A stretch of DNA of 63,896 nt from Otariodibacter sp. (GTDB taxonomy: Bacteria; Pseudomonadota; Gammaproteobacteria; Enterobacterales; Pasteurellaceae). A program made the translations under genes and the position numbers. Where the stretch lies: positions 1 to 63,896 of the forward strand of contig NZ_JARIDQ010000019.1 in assembly GCF_029256985.1 (NCBI RefSeq), in the 5' to 3' direction. The notes beneath the pieces are model-generated. The model was not told the origin of the DNA. It was given only the letters and a program-made list of their open reading frames with translations, and made no database searches. The first letter of the stretch is position 1. Every line of letters starts with the position of its first letter. Below are positions 10,046 to 20,800 of the stretch, in pieces.

Positions 10046-10061
10046 TGTGACAGAGTTCACA
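10046..10061. promoter_or_regulatory. CRP (cAMP receptor protein) binding site
   Basis: TGTGA-CAGAGT-TCACA is a perfect symmetrical CRP core, extended by TTT/AAA outside (TTTTGTGA...TCACAAAA). It lies in the 295-bp divergent gap between yccA (minus) and mtr (plus). Spacing fits activation of yccA better than mtr, whose TACAAT -10 (10165-10170) is over 100 bp away. Confidence 0.7.
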
Positions 10062-10207
10062 AAATGCCAACTAAAGGAACATGTTTTTTATTAAGAAATA
10101 GATAAAACTTTATTATTTCATCAATTAATATACAAATTATTCTATTATTTTATTTTTAAACTGCTACAATAGTACAAAAGCACAAGTTAAACTCTCAAGG
10201 AGATTAT

Positions 10208-11443
10208 ATGAGCAAACAACCATCTATTTTTGGTGGAGCTGCAATCATCGCCAGTGTATGTATTGGAGCAGGAATGTTAGGACTACCTACTTCAGGAGCA
10301 GGGGCTTGGACTATCTGGTCTACTATTGCTATAACTTTAACTATGATTGTAATGACTCTATCTGGTTGGTTGTTATTAGAGGCTTATAAACATTACGACA
10401 CACGTGCATCATTCAATACTGCCACCAAAAATCTATTAGGAAGTGGTGCGAATATCATTAATAATATTTCTGTTTACTTTGCTGGTGGGATATTACTTTA
10501 TGCTTATACCACTGCATCTGGCGGGATATTGTCAGGTTTAACTGAATCATTCTTTACTTTAGATTCTCGTTATTGGTCTGTTTTGTTTGTGTTGGTCTTT
10601 TCATTCCTAGTATGGCATTCAACAAGGATTGTAGATAGAGTTTCCGTCTTACTTGTTATTTTTATGGCGTTAACCTTTATCTTTAGTACCTTTGGATTAA
10701 CAGCAAATATTGATATAAATACCTTATTCGACACAACAAGTCTTGGCAGTAATGATACAAATTACGGTATTTATGCGATGGGTTTACTCCCTGTAGCCCT
10801 TACCTCTTTTGGCTATCATCACTCAGTTGCTACCATGCGTGCTTATTATGGGGAAGAGCGTAAAGCAAAACTCGCTATTTTAGGTGGAACTGTGATTGCT
10901 CTAGTTATCTACTTATTATGGGTACTCTCCATTTTTGGTAACTTACCTCGTGATCAATTTGCACCAATTATTGCTCAAGATGGAAATCTTGATGTGCTAT
11001 TAGCTGCATTAAATAACGTTATTGAATCTGAATCGGTTAAACATACTTTGAATGCCTTTTCTATCGCGGCTATTTTATCTTCATTTATCGGTGTAGGTTT
11101 AGGTGTATTTGATTTCTTAGCTGATGTATTCAAATTTGATAACACAAAATCAGGTCGAGCAAAATCATGGGCTGTAACATTTTTACCACCATTGGTATTG
11201 TCAGTATTATTTCCGCTAGGATTCTTAAAAGCTATCGGTTATGCAGGTGCTGCAGCCACAATTTGGACTTGTATTATTCCAGGTTTGTTAGCTTATAAAT
11301 CCCGTAAATTACCTAATGGAGAAAATGGATTCAAAGTAGCGGGCGGTATGTTTACCATTGTATTAGTGATTGTATTTGGAGTTGTCACTGCACTGTTCCA
11401 CTTCCTTGCAATGTTTAATATGCTTCCAGTATTTAAAGGGTAA
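10208..11443 (+). CDS. mtr: Tryptophan/aromatic amino acid permease (Mtr-like, HAAAP family)
   Basis: An inner-membrane proton symporter for aromatic amino acids. The 411-residue protein has about 11 membrane helices and begins with the family motif IGAGMLGLP. It resembles E. coli Mtr more than TyrP, especially in SFGYHHSVATMRAYYG, LGVFDFLADVFKFD and the C-terminus GMFTIVLVIVFGVVTALFHF...NMLPVF. Tryptophan is therefore the likelier substrate; tyrosine cannot be excluded. The start follows CAAGGAG. No clear TrpR or TyrR operator is visible upstream. A strong terminator follows. Confidence 0.88.
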   Translation: MSKQPSIFGGAAIIASVCIGAGMLGLPTSGAGAWTIWSTIAITLTMIVMTLSGWLLLEAYKHYDTRASFNTATKNLLGSGANIINNISVYFAGGILLYAYTTASGGILSGLTESFFTLDSRYWSVLFVLVFSFLVWHSTRIVDRVSVLLVIFMALTFIFSTFGLTANIDINTLFDTTSLGSNDTNYGIYAMGLLPVALTSFGYHHSVATMRAYYGEERKAKLAILGGTVIALVIYLLWVLSIFGNLPRDQFAPIIAQDGNLDVLLAALNNVIESESVKHTLNAFSIAAILSSFIGVGLGVFDFLADVFKFDNTKSGRAKSWAVTFLPPLVLSVLFPLGFLKAIGYAGAAATIWTCIIPGLLAYKSRKLPNGENGFKVAGGMFTIVLVIVFGVVTALFHFLAMFNMLPVFKG

Positions 11444-11459
11444 CTAACAATAAGAAAAT

Positions 11460-11495
11460 AAGGCATAGTAAAATTTTACTATGCCTTTTATTTTG
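11460..11495. terminator. Terminator after mtr
   Basis: A perfect palindrome of two 14-nt arms (AAGGCATAGTAAAA, 11460-11473, and its complement to 11487) is followed by TTTATTTT. The convergent xthA ends 40 bp further on, so it could serve both strands. Confidence 0.88.
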
Positions 11496-11534
11496 TAAAA
11501 ATATATTAGAAAGTGACCGCTTACTAAAGCTTAC

Positions 11535-12341
11535 TTATTTAGAGAATGTTGCCCATACAGGCGCATGATCAGATGGTTTTTCCATTGCTCTAATTTCTAA
11601 ATCAATGCCTGTTTCAACACAATATTGTGCTAATGGGTTTGATGCTAGAACTAAATCAATGCGTAATCCTCGGTTATCATTAAAGCCTTTTGAGCGGTAA
11701 TCAAACCATGAGAATTTATCGCTTGCTTCTGGATTCATTGCACGGAATGTATCAACTAAGCCATAGCTGTGTAAACGTCCTAGCCATTCACGCTCTTCAG
11801 GTAAAAATGAACATTTTCCTTCTCTTAACCAACGTTTGCGATTAGGTTCGCCAATCCCAATATCTAAATCTGTTGGGCTAATATTCATATCACCCATAAT
11901 TACAATCGGGTTTTCAGGTTGTAATTCGGTTTCTAAATAGTGTTGTAAATCAGCATAGAATTTTTCTTTAGCTGGGAATTTTGTTTCGTGGCTACGATTT
12001 TCACCTTGTGGAAAATAGCCATTTAATACGGTTAGTACACCAAAAGGTGTTTCAATATCTGCCATAATCATACGTTTTTGAGCATCAGCATCATCCGTAG
12101 GAAAGCCTTTACGCACAGCAAGAGGTTTTTCTTTGGTGAGTAAAGCGACACCATAGTGCCCTTTTTGTCCGTGATGAAAAACGTGGTAGCCCAAATGATC
12201 AACTAAACTGTACGGGAAATCTTCATCAGATACTTTAATTTCTTGTAACCCAATGACTTCAGGTTGATGCTTTTCAATAATTGCCTCAAGTTGGTGAGGT
12301 CTTGCTCTCAGTCCATTGATATTAAAAGAAATAAATTTCAT
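11535..12341 (-). CDS. xthA: Exodeoxyribonuclease III
   Basis: XthA is the main AP endonuclease and 3'-phosphodiesterase of base excision repair. The 268 residues equal the E. coli length. Active-site signatures of the exonuclease-endonuclease-phosphatase fold are present: FNING near the start, LQEIKV with catalytic E34, [13 protein letters not shown] in the middle, and SDHAPVWA at the C-terminus. It lies downstream of ttcA on the same strand, with a hairpin between them. Confidence 0.98.
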   Translation of the reverse strand: MKFISFNINGLRARPHQLEAIIEKHQPEVIGLQEIKVSDEDFPYSLVDHLGYHVFHHGQKGHYGVALLTKEKPLAVRKGFPTDDADAQKRMIMADIETPFGVLTVLNGYFPQGENRSHETKFPAKEKFYADLQHYLETELQPENPIVIMGDMNISPTDLDIGIGEPNRKRWLREGKCSFLPEEREWLGRLHSYGLVDTFRAMNPEASDKFSWFDYRSKGFNDNRGLRIDLVLASNPLAQYCVETGIDLEIRAMEKPSDHAPVWATFSK

Positions 12342-12364
12342 AGTTTGTCCTTTATAAATAACAA

Positions 12365-12383
12365 ACCGCCTAATACAAGCGGT
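12365..12383 (-). terminator. Hairpin with an uptake-signal arm downstream of ttcA
   Basis: ACCGC (12365-12369) pairs with GCGGT (12379-12383). The right arm belongs to a full ACAAGCGGT uptake core (12375-12383). On the minus strand the stem is followed by TTGTTATTT, a weak terminator tail. Confidence 0.5.
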
Positions 12384-12400
12384 CTGATTAGTGAAATAAT

Positions 12401-13348
12401 TTACTCAATTGCTTTAAATGCGATCACACCATTTTCAAAATATTCTTGCTGATCTTCATCTTGTACAATAGGCATTGTCGGAATTTCTTCCTTATCAAAA
12501 GCAATATCACCTTCAATTCCTTCAATAACAGCACCGTGTTTTATCCCTTTAAAATCAAAAAGTTTTGGATCGCACAGATGTGAAGGTGTAACATTTTGCA
12601 ATGCACTGAACATTGTTTCAATTCTACCCGGATATTGTCTATCCCAAACCTGTAGCATCTCTTTCACAACTTGGCGTTGTAGGTTCGGTTGTGAGCCACA
12701 TAAGTTACACGGAATGATAGGGAATCTTTTAGCCACCGCATATTTTTCAATATCTTTTTCTTTACAGTAAGCAAGCGGTCGGATCACGATTTGTTTTCCA
12801 TCATCACTCATTAATTTTGGTGGCATACTTTTTAATTTTCCACCATAGAACATATTTAAAAATAGTGTTTCGAGCATATCATCTCGGTGATGTCCAAGTG
12901 CAATTTTAGTTGCACCTAGCTCTGTAGCGGTACGATATAAAATACCACGACGTAAACGAGAACAAAGCGAGCAAGTCGTTTTTCCTTCTGGAATCTTCTC
13001 TTTAACAATACCGTAAGTATTTTCTTCTACAATTTTATATTCTACGCCGATACTATCTAGATATTCAGGCAAAATATGCTCAGGGAAACCCGGTTGTTTT
13101 TGATCGAGATTGACTGCAACAATATCAAAATGAATAGGGGCATTAATTCTTAAATTTAATAAAATATCGAGTAAGGTGTAGCTATCTTTCCCACCTGAAA
13201 GGCAAACCATAACTTTATCGCCTTCTTCAATCATATTAAAATCAGCAATTGCATTACCGACATTGCGACGTAATCTTTTTTGTAATTTATTAAAATTATA
13301 AGTCTGTTTTTTGTCTTTTTGCGTGTGTTGTGACGAGTCTTGATTCAT
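12401..13348 (-). CDS. ttcA: tRNA 2-thiocytidine(32) synthetase TtcA
   Basis: TtcA is an ATP- and Fe-S-dependent enzyme that converts cytidine 32 to 2-thiocytidine in some tRNAs. The 315-residue protein carries the PP-loop SGGKDS at 51-56 and two cysteine pairs, CSLC at 126-129 and the later PCNLC, which with the fold hold the cluster. Length matches E. coli TtcA (311). It is divergent from ubiX. Residue 1 and the AT-rich 5' region look normal. Confidence 0.97.
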   Translation of the reverse strand: MNQDSSQHTQKDKKQTYNFNKLQKRLRRNVGNAIADFNMIEEGDKVMVCLSGGKDSYTLLDILLNLRINAPIHFDIVAVNLDQKQPGFPEHILPEYLDSIGVEYKIVEENTYGIVKEKIPEGKTTCSLCSRLRRGILYRTATELGATKIALGHHRDDMLETLFLNMFYGGKLKSMPPKLMSDDGKQIVIRPLAYCKEKDIEKYAVAKRFPIIPCNLCGSQPNLQRQVVKEMLQVWDRQYPGRIETMFSALQNVTPSHLCDPKLFDFKGIKHGAVIEGIEGDIAFDKEEIPTMPIVQDEDQQEYFENGVIAFKAIE

Positions 13349-13443
13349 AATGTAAAATCAGTAATGTATAAAATATCGGAAAGTTCGACATAGTAAACTT
13401 TTCCCTGTTTTTTTCAAGTTTAAAAGAAGATTAGGATAGAATA

Positions 13444-14019
13444 ATGGATAAACAACGAATTATCGTTGGAATCAGTGGTGCAAGTGGATTTCAATATGGT
13501 TTCAAAACTCTTCAACTCTTAAAAGAAATTCCACACATTGAAACTCACCTTGTGATGTCTAAGGGAGCAGAACTCACTCGTCAATATGAAACAGATATTC
13601 AAGCAGAGCAATTGACTGCATTAGCTGATGTTATTCATCCCATCCAAAATCTTGGTGCAAGTATTGCCAGTGGATCATTTAAAACCCTTGGTATGATCGT
13701 TGCCCCTTGTTCAATGCGAACCTTAGCCTCTATCGCCCATGGAATGAGTGATAACTTATTAACTCGAGCGGCTGATGTGGTGCTTAAAGAAAGGCGTAAG
13801 CTTTTATTGATGGTGCGTGAAACACCATTGCACCTTGTCCATTTAGAAAATATGCAAAAAGTTACACAAATGGGCGGAATTATTTTTCCGCCAGTGCCTG
13901 CGCTTTATCACCAGCCTAAAAGCGTTGATGAAATTGTTACCCATAGCGTGAGTAGGGCTTTAGATATGTTTGGTATTGATATTGATATTCCACGTTGGGA
14001 TGGGAAAAAAGGGAAATAA
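13444..14019 (+). CDS. ubiX: Flavin prenyltransferase UbiX
   Basis: UbiX joins dimethylallyl phosphate to FMN, making the prenylated cofactor for the UbiD decarboxylase of ubiquinone synthesis. The 191-residue product has the flavoprotein motif GISGASG near residue 9, APCSMRTLA in the middle and the C-terminal region PALYHQP. AGGA precedes the start. The stop overlaps the next start (TAATG), so yhbP is translationally coupled. No ubiD is in the window. Confidence 0.95.
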   Translation: MDKQRIIVGISGASGFQYGFKTLQLLKEIPHIETHLVMSKGAELTRQYETDIQAEQLTALADVIHPIQNLGASIASGSFKTLGMIVAPCSMRTLASIAHGMSDNLLTRAADVVLKERRKLLLMVRETPLHLVHLENMQKVTQMGGIIFPPVPALYHQPKSVDEIVTHSVSRALDMFGIDIDIPRWDGKKGK

Positions 14020-14447
14020 TGCAAGCTATACCAGAAATTATTCGAGATTTTATTCATTCACAACACGTTGTGAGTCTAGCATGCTATTATGAAGAATCTA
14101 TTTGGTGTGCGAATTGTTTTTATGCCTTTGATGAGAACAACAACCGATTAATTATTCTTACAAAAGAAACTACCCAACACGGTCGATTAATGCAATTAAA
14201 TCCGCGTATTGCAGGCACGATTGCCAAGCAAACCGAGAAAATTACTGAGATTGAAGGGATTCAATTTCTAGCCGAGGCATATTGTTTAACAGATTCTCTA
14301 GCAAAAGAAAATGCCCTTGAAATTTATCTTCAAAGGCATCCAATTGCTAAACTTATTCCAAGTAATGTGTGGGAAATTAAATTTACCGAAATTAAGCACA
14401 CAAACAATAAATTTGCTTTTGCGAATAAGACGTTATGGCGTAAATAA
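14019..14447 (+). CDS. yhbP: YhbP family protein (UPF0306, FMN-binding split-barrel-like)
   Basis: The 142-residue product resembles E. coli YhbP along its length, a protein of the pyridoxamine-phosphate-oxidase-like split-barrel group with no established role. Characteristic blocks are SIWCANCFYAFDE, LIILTKETTQHGRLM and VWEIKFTEIKHTNN. The start ATG is the one overlapping the ubiX stop; a longer in-frame start at 13995 would lie inside ubiX and is less likely. The 3' end overlaps the convergent cydC by 15 bp. Confidence 0.88.
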   Translation: MQAIPEIIRDFIHSQHVVSLACYYEESIWCANCFYAFDENNNRLIILTKETTQHGRLMQLNPRIAGTIAKQTEKITEIEGIQFLAEAYCLTDSLAKENALEIYLQRHPIAKLIPSNVWEIKFTEIKHTNNKFAFANKTLWRK

Positions 14448-16106
14448 TATTCCACTATTCATATGATAAATACTATCAAACATTTTTAGACCACTTAATC
14501 TATGAGTAATGACAACTAGCGTTTTATTCTGACAATGTTCAAAAATAACCTTTAAGATTTGTTGCTCTGTATCACGATCTAATCCTTCTGTCGGCTCATC
14601 TAATAAAACTAATTCTGCCGAATTGAGTAGTATACGAGCAACGCCTAGTCTACGTTGTTCGCCTCCAGAAAGTGGACGACCACCATCACCAAGCCAAAGA
14701 TCTAATCCTTCCTTTTCATTCGCTAAATAACTAAGCCCCACTTTACTGAGTACTGTCTGTAATTCATCTTCTGTTGCTTCAGCATTGCCTATCAATAAAT
14801 TCTCTCTCAGAGTATTACTAAAAATATGAACCCTTTGGGTTAAGGTCACAATATGTTGACGAAGAACGTCTTCTGGATAGTCTTGAATATTGCAAGAATT
14901 TAATACAATCTGGCCGCTTGTAGGATCATAATTACGCACTAGTAACTGAAAAATCGTTGATTTGCCACTGCCCGTTTTACCTAAAATTGCTATTTTTTGA
15001 CCTGCTAAAATTTTAAAAGAGATATCATTTAAAACTGTTTCTTCTCGATTAGGATAAGAAAATTGAACATGCTTAAATGATATAAGCGGTTGGTTATTGG
15101 CAATATTTTGCCATTGTTGCTTACCCTCAAATTTAACTAAAGGTGCTTGTTCTGTAATATCGGTTAAACGTTCTGCCGCAGCAATAACCTGACCTAAGTG
15201 TAAGAATGCTGTACCAATCGGCATTAAAACTTCTAATGAGGCTAATACACAAAATACAACTAAAGCAATTAATGCACCTTGGTATTCAACATTTGGTAGA
15301 GTGACTGCTGTTGCTAAAAGATAAAGAACAATCACGATAAGAAAACCATTAGCCGCAATCAATATTGTGTTTGATAATCCTGCCAACTGGCGTTCTTTTC
15401 GTTGAGTTGATATCCACTGACGCTCCGTTTCCTGTAATTTTGAACTTGCTTTATCTAATATACCAAACAGCAGAAACTCAGCATTAAGCTCTATCCATTC
15501 AATAAATTGACTACGATAATCTGCTCTGAATTGGATGACTTTTTTACCTAACGTTCTACCCAAATGATAAAAAATAAACGGTAATAACAAGAGTAATACT
15601 ACTAGAATGCCACAAATAGTCCATGCCAATAGTGATGAAATAAAAGATAGCCCAATCCCCATAAATGCAATGACCATTATCGCACTCACAAAAGGAGAGA
15701 TTAAGTTTAGATAAAGCGTATCCAATGTATCAACATCGGCCACAAGGCGATTTAACAATTCACTATGACGATACTGAGCTAACTTTGATGGAGTTAATGG
15801 AACTAATTTCTGAAAAACGGTAACACGAAGACTAGCAAGTACTCGAAATGTAGCATCGTGCGTAACTAATCGCTCAATATATCGAGAAACTGTTCTTCCT
15901 ATTGCTAATCCCCTTACACCCGATGAAGGATAGAAGAAATTAAATAAAATACTTGAACCAGCTAAAAAAGCCGCAGATAAAAACCATCCTGATAAACTTA
16001 ATAGACCAATACTCGCAGTTAAGCTGGTTATAGCCAATACAATACCTAAGATTAATTGGCCTAAATGATGACGATATAACGAAAGAAAAGGAAAAAGAGA
16101 ACGCAT
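14433..16106 (-). CDS. cydC: Heterodimeric ABC exporter subunit CydC
   Basis: CydC pairs with CydD to move reduced thiols (cysteine/glutathione) or heme-related cargo needed for cytochrome bd assembly. The 557 residues contain six N-terminal membrane helices (about 1-310) and a C-terminal ABC ATPase with Walker A GKTGSGKST, signature LSGGEQRRLGVAR, Walker B LVLLDEPTEGLD and a switch histidine (ITHR). The start lies 1 bp after the cydD stop, so the two are one operon. The 3' end overlaps yhbP on the other strand. Confidence 0.95.
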   Translation of the reverse strand: MRSLFPFLSLYRHHLGQLILGIVLAITSLTASIGLLSLSGWFLSAAFLAGSSILFNFFYPSSGVRGLAIGRTVSRYIERLVTHDATFRVLASLRVTVFQKLVPLTPSKLAQYRHSELLNRLVADVDTLDTLYLNLISPFVSAIMVIAFMGIGLSFISSLLAWTICGILVVLLLLLPFIFYHLGRTLGKKVIQFRADYRSQFIEWIELNAEFLLFGILDKASSKLQETERQWISTQRKERQLAGLSNTILIAANGFLIVIVLYLLATAVTLPNVEYQGALIALVVFCVLASLEVLMPIGTAFLHLGQVIAAAERLTDITEQAPLVKFEGKQQWQNIANNQPLISFKHVQFSYPNREETVLNDISFKILAGQKIAILGKTGSGKSTIFQLLVRNYDPTSGQIVLNSCNIQDYPEDVLRQHIVTLTQRVHIFSNTLRENLLIGNAEATEDELQTVLSKVGLSYLANEKEGLDLWLGDGGRPLSGGEQRRLGVARILLNSAELVLLDEPTEGLDRDTEQQILKVIFEHCQNKTLVVITHRLSGLKMFDSIYHMNSGILFTP

Positions 16107-16107
16107 T

Positions 16108-17847
16108 TTAATTACCTAATAATTCTGCAAAAAAACCTTGAGATTCAAGATCACTAAATTTACCTTGTTGAACAATCTGTCCTTGTTTCATCACCCATAT
16201 TTCATCACTCTGTCTTAAATCTTCAATACGGTGAGTAATCATTAATGTTGCTCTTTCTTCACTTAATTTTTGGAGGGCTTGAATAACTTGTTGTTCAGAT
16301 TCACCATCTAAGCTTGCAGTAGGCTCGTCAAGTAATAACAATTCGTAAGGTCTTAATAATGCTCGAGCAATTGCAATACGTTGTGCTTGTCCTCCTGATA
16401 TTCCCATATTGGCATCTTGTATTTCAGTATCTAAACCTAATCGATATACAAACTCATCCGCTTTAGATTGGTGTAATGCCTCAATAATTTCTGATTCAGA
16501 AATCTGCTCCGTACCTAATAAAATATTTTCACGCAAGGATCCTTTAATTAATTGTGGATTTTGTCCAACCCACGCTAGTTTTCCTCGCCATTGTGCAATA
16601 TTCAAATCACGCAATTCAATACCATTGATTTTGATGCTTCCTTGGTAATCAAGGAATCCTAATAACATATTCATCAATGAAGTTTTACCTGCTCCACTTT
16701 GTCCAACTAAAGCAATATGTTGATGTGACTCGATTTTAAATGTTAAAGGTTGAGTCAATACCTTACCTTCTGGCGATAAAATAATACAATTCTCTGCAAC
16801 AATATGAATAGGCCCATTTGGCATAGTTATTTGCCCAGAACACTGTAAAGCAATTTTTTTACTCAAAAATTGTTCCACACTATCTGCAGCACCAATAGCT
16901 GCTGCTTTATCATGATAATAAACACCTAACTCCCGCAGTGGCTGATAAAACTCTGGTGCTAACATCAAGCAGAAAAAACCAATAAATAACGTAACACCCG
17001 TATCATAATCACCAAAATCTAACTGTCCCAGATAAACAAATCCAAAATACACAGCAGTAACAGCAATAGATATTGCCGCAAAAAACTCTAACACCGCTGA
17101 AGATAAAAATGCCATTTTAAGTACATCCATCGTACTCAAGCGAAACTCTTCTGTGCGTTGGTAAATATGATCTGTTTGTCGTTTGGATTGTCCAAATAAA
17201 CGAATTGTGTCTAAACCTTTTAAATGATCTAAAAACTGTCCACTTAGACGAGATAATACCCCAATATTTTTTTGGTTGGCTTCAGTGGCTTTAAAACCAA
17301 CCAATGCCATAAAAATAGGTAACATAGGTAAAGTAAAAAAGAGGATAAGCCCTGCAGCCCAGTTTAATGGAAAGACAAAACAGAGAATAATAAGCGGTAT
17401 GATTAGAGATAAAAATTGCTGAGGTAAGTATCGAGCGTAAAAATTGTGTAAATTCTCCACTTGCTCCAACATTAATGCAGCCCAGCTTCCAGCTGGTTTA
17501 TTTTGAATAACCATTGGACCAACAAGCGATAATTTGGTAATAATTTGCTCACGAAGATGAATACGTAATTGTTGACCTGCTTTAAAGCCAACTCTTTCAC
17601 GCAACCAAAATAAAATTGCTCTCCCCAAAAAACAACCCAACAGTAGAACTAGTAATCCCCAGAATGTTTGAGGAGTATCGTGTTGCACAATCATTTTTTC
17701 TAGAATAATTGCTAACACTCCCATTTGGGCAATTAACAGTAATGCACTCAAGGTCCCAAGTATTACATTCAAATAAAGTAATTTTTTAATGATTTTTTGC
17801 TGTTCTCTCAACCATTTTTGCAAATACTTTTGCCTGTCTTTACCCAT
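16108..17847 (-). CDS. cydD: Heterodimeric ABC exporter subunit CydD
   Basis: CydD is the partner of CydC in the inner membrane and is needed for cytochrome bd assembly and periplasmic redox balance. The 579-residue product starts MGKDRQKYLQKWLREQQK, very like E. coli CydD. It has six membrane helices and an ABC ATPase with Walker A GQSGAGKTSL, signature ISGGQAQRIAIAR and Walker B LLLLDEPTASLD. It lies 47 bp after tamB on the same strand with no visible terminator between, so it may be the distal part of the tamA-tamB transcript. Confidence 0.95.
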   Translation of the reverse strand: MGKDRQKYLQKWLREQQKIIKKLLYLNVILGTLSALLLIAQMGVLAIILEKMIVQHDTPQTFWGLLVLLLGCFLGRAILFWLRERVGFKAGQQLRIHLREQIITKLSLVGPMVIQNKPAGSWAALMLEQVENLHNFYARYLPQQFLSLIIPLIILCFVFPLNWAAGLILFFTLPMLPIFMALVGFKATEANQKNIGVLSRLSGQFLDHLKGLDTIRLFGQSKRQTDHIYQRTEEFRLSTMDVLKMAFLSSAVLEFFAAISIAVTAVYFGFVYLGQLDFGDYDTGVTLFIGFFCLMLAPEFYQPLRELGVYYHDKAAAIGAADSVEQFLSKKIALQCSGQITMPNGPIHIVAENCIILSPEGKVLTQPLTFKIESHQHIALVGQSGAGKTSLMNMLLGFLDYQGSIKINGIELRDLNIAQWRGKLAWVGQNPQLIKGSLRENILLGTEQISESEIIEALHQSKADEFVYRLGLDTEIQDANMGISGGQAQRIAIARALLRPYELLLLDEPTASLDGESEQQVIQALQKLSEERATLMITHRIEDLRQSDEIWVMKQGQIVQQGKFSDLESQGFFAELLGN

Positions 17848-17894
17848 AATATTTCTCTCTAGTTATCCTAGTTAGTTAGATACAGTCAATAAAT

Positions 17895-20800
17895 TTAATC
17901 AAATTCAAATTGATACAGCAGATCAACAGCTTGGTTGATGCTAGAAATCCATTGTAGATATAAACTTGGAGCTAAACGATAACGTAATGTTAGCTCTGTA
18001 AGTGGTGCAAATATACCTACACCATATTTTACTTTGAACTTAGGAGTCAAATTACCACTAACAACAACTTTAGTATTATCTCCAATACCAGCAGTACTCA
18101 CACTTAAGTCACTAATACCAAATGCACTGCCTACATCACCAACCGTTTGACTACCTTGTGCTAATCCCATTCCAATTAACGCACCCGCTATTGAATTATT
18201 TGAGCCAGCTTCACCACTATTTTCTAATCCTCTTCCTGTTAAAATATAAGACAACACCTGATCTTGTTCCATTGTTGGGTTAGAAAAAACTTTCACTTCT
18301 GGCGAATCTGCAATTCCTGTTACTTTCACGCCTGCTGTAATATTAGGATCTTCCATTGCTTCTGGATTACGAATAGCTTCGATATCCAAAGTTGGCTGAG
18401 AAGGTAAACCAGTAAAAGAAATTAATCCTTTTCTAATAAGCAAGTCTTGCCCAAATGAAGAAAATTGTCCATCTTTTAAATTAATTTGGCCATATAATCC
18501 TAGACCTTTATTTCCTTGTCTTACTTTTAGTAAACCATATAAATCAGTATGTAATCCATAAGCATCTAGTTTTACATCATCACCAATATTGATTGAGATA
18601 TCAGAATTAATACTCATCCCACCAGCATTACTTGGTAATTGCTTCGATAAAAGTACATTTCTATTTTTATCAGCAGATCGTCTATCCATAATCACTTCAT
18701 CATCACTAACACTTACCGCACTTTCTGGCAATTCTTTAATTGCGATCCTTGCCCATGGAATGTCAATATTACCTGCTAATAAAAGTTCTTGAGGTGTGAC
18801 TTTAACTTCAATATCAGGGCTTATTTGCACTTTAGCTATATTTGGAATATCTAATTTAAAATGATCTGCATTAGCATGGATACGTGTATACCATGCATCC
18901 AATTGTTGCCAATTAGCATCACCATCCAAAACAAGTTTACTATCTGGAGTTTGCAAATTCCCTGTTAAACTCGACCGACTACCATCAAAGCGTAATGCTA
19001 AATTTCCTCCCACCACATCAAAAGGCATAATTTCAGCTCTGGCTTTTAAGTTTGTCAAATCAAGATTGCCATATAATAGAGGCGATAATGCATTGCCACC
19101 TAATGTCAATCTTGCATTAATATCCCCTTTTATAACTTCTCCATTGCTCAAAAACGGTTTGATTAAATCTAATGTCAATCCATCAATATTAATATTACCA
19201 GACAAGGTTCGTGTAGTAGCAATATCACTCATCATAATATCACTAACTAATCGACCACCTTTTTCTAAACTAAGATCTGTCGATAATTTCAAATTATTGT
19301 TTGCTAAATTTACAGCAATTTTCACTGGTTTTAAATTAATTGGAAAATTCTTACCATCTAAGTTTTGAGAAAAATTAATAGCATCAGAAAGTAATTCTAC
19401 GTTAACTACAATAGGTTGTTCTGTAGACCAGATAGCATCGCCTTTTGCACTAACTACACCCGAAAGTTTACTATTCTTATCTAAATATTTCTGAACAAGA
19501 GATAGATTTAGTTTCTTAATATTAAAAGGAACTTTACCACTTTTCCCAACTTTAAAAGATTCTGGGAAACATAAATTCAGTTCTGAACTTTGCCAACAAT
19601 GAGAAGAAATATTTGCACCTATTTGTGTATTATCATAGGTAATTTGCACAGATTTATCGTTACGTAACTCGCCAATAGGCGTACTCAATTGAACATTTTT
19701 TAGTACGCCATCCCAGACTTGAGTTGATCGTTCAAAATTACCTGACAACTCTAAATTTCCTCCAACTGGATTACCTTTAGAAGTCAATGAGAGAGTGTGC
19801 TCTTTTTCTGTACCTGATGCCCTTAGATGAACATTACTAAATTTAATATCGTCTTGTTCAAATTGGCCAAGAGTGATATCGATATCTCCCTTGATAATAT
19901 CATTTGTAGAAACCTCACCTTTAGCAACTAAATTAGCTAAGTTAAGTTGGTTATAACTTAATTTTTTAGTATTTAGGTCTAGATTAAGCGTAGGCGCTGA
20001 TACATCTCCTTTTAGTATCACATTCCCATTAATATTAGCTTGCAGATGAGGAATTAATCCTTGTAAATTTGGCGCATGAATTTCTGCTGAAAAATCCGAT
20101 TCTTTACCTAAAACCCCTTGCATTGCAATATTATTATCACCATAAATTAATTGAACTTGGGACACATCTAATAAAGTACTATCATCCGCAGTGATATCCC
20201 CTGTTAAACGTAAGTTTTTCTGGAATAAATTTCCATGTAAATTAATATCTGATACCGCCACATTCCACTGTTCACCATATTGGCCTCTTCCAGCATATCC
20301 AGATGAATTCAATTCACCTGACAATACCGCTGCCCACTCTGGTAATAATGATTTGGTATTTACCTTATCCAAGTCTACCTGTGACTGCCACTCAATGCCA
20401 TTTGACCAATCTAATCTACCTGATAAATTTGCCTGCCCATCTAGCACATTAAGATTTAATTGAGTTAGGTTGAATTTTGTTAATTCTCCACTACCATTGA
20501 TATTAATTTTACTTGATGGAATATTCATGCCTTTAAGAGCAACATTGGTATCTAATTGATAGCTCAGTAAATCCCCAGCCAATAAAAGATCAAGATCCTT
20601 AATCAATAGAGGCTTATCTTCTTTTTTAACAACAAAAGGATATTGAATTTGTGAGCTTACTATATGCAAATCTAGAGGTGTTTTAGGTTCAGCAAGTTTA
20701 ACTAAACCTTGTACATTAATATTGGCAGCACCAGAGGTATTAATATCTAGCGCAGTTTCTCCAAACAACTCTCCACCTAATTTAGCAGTCACCTGACTTG

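Noticed and set aside
18715-18723. Haemophilus influenzae-type uptake signal
   Set aside because: A single copy in 64 kb, against many Actinobacillus-type cores; best explained by chance.
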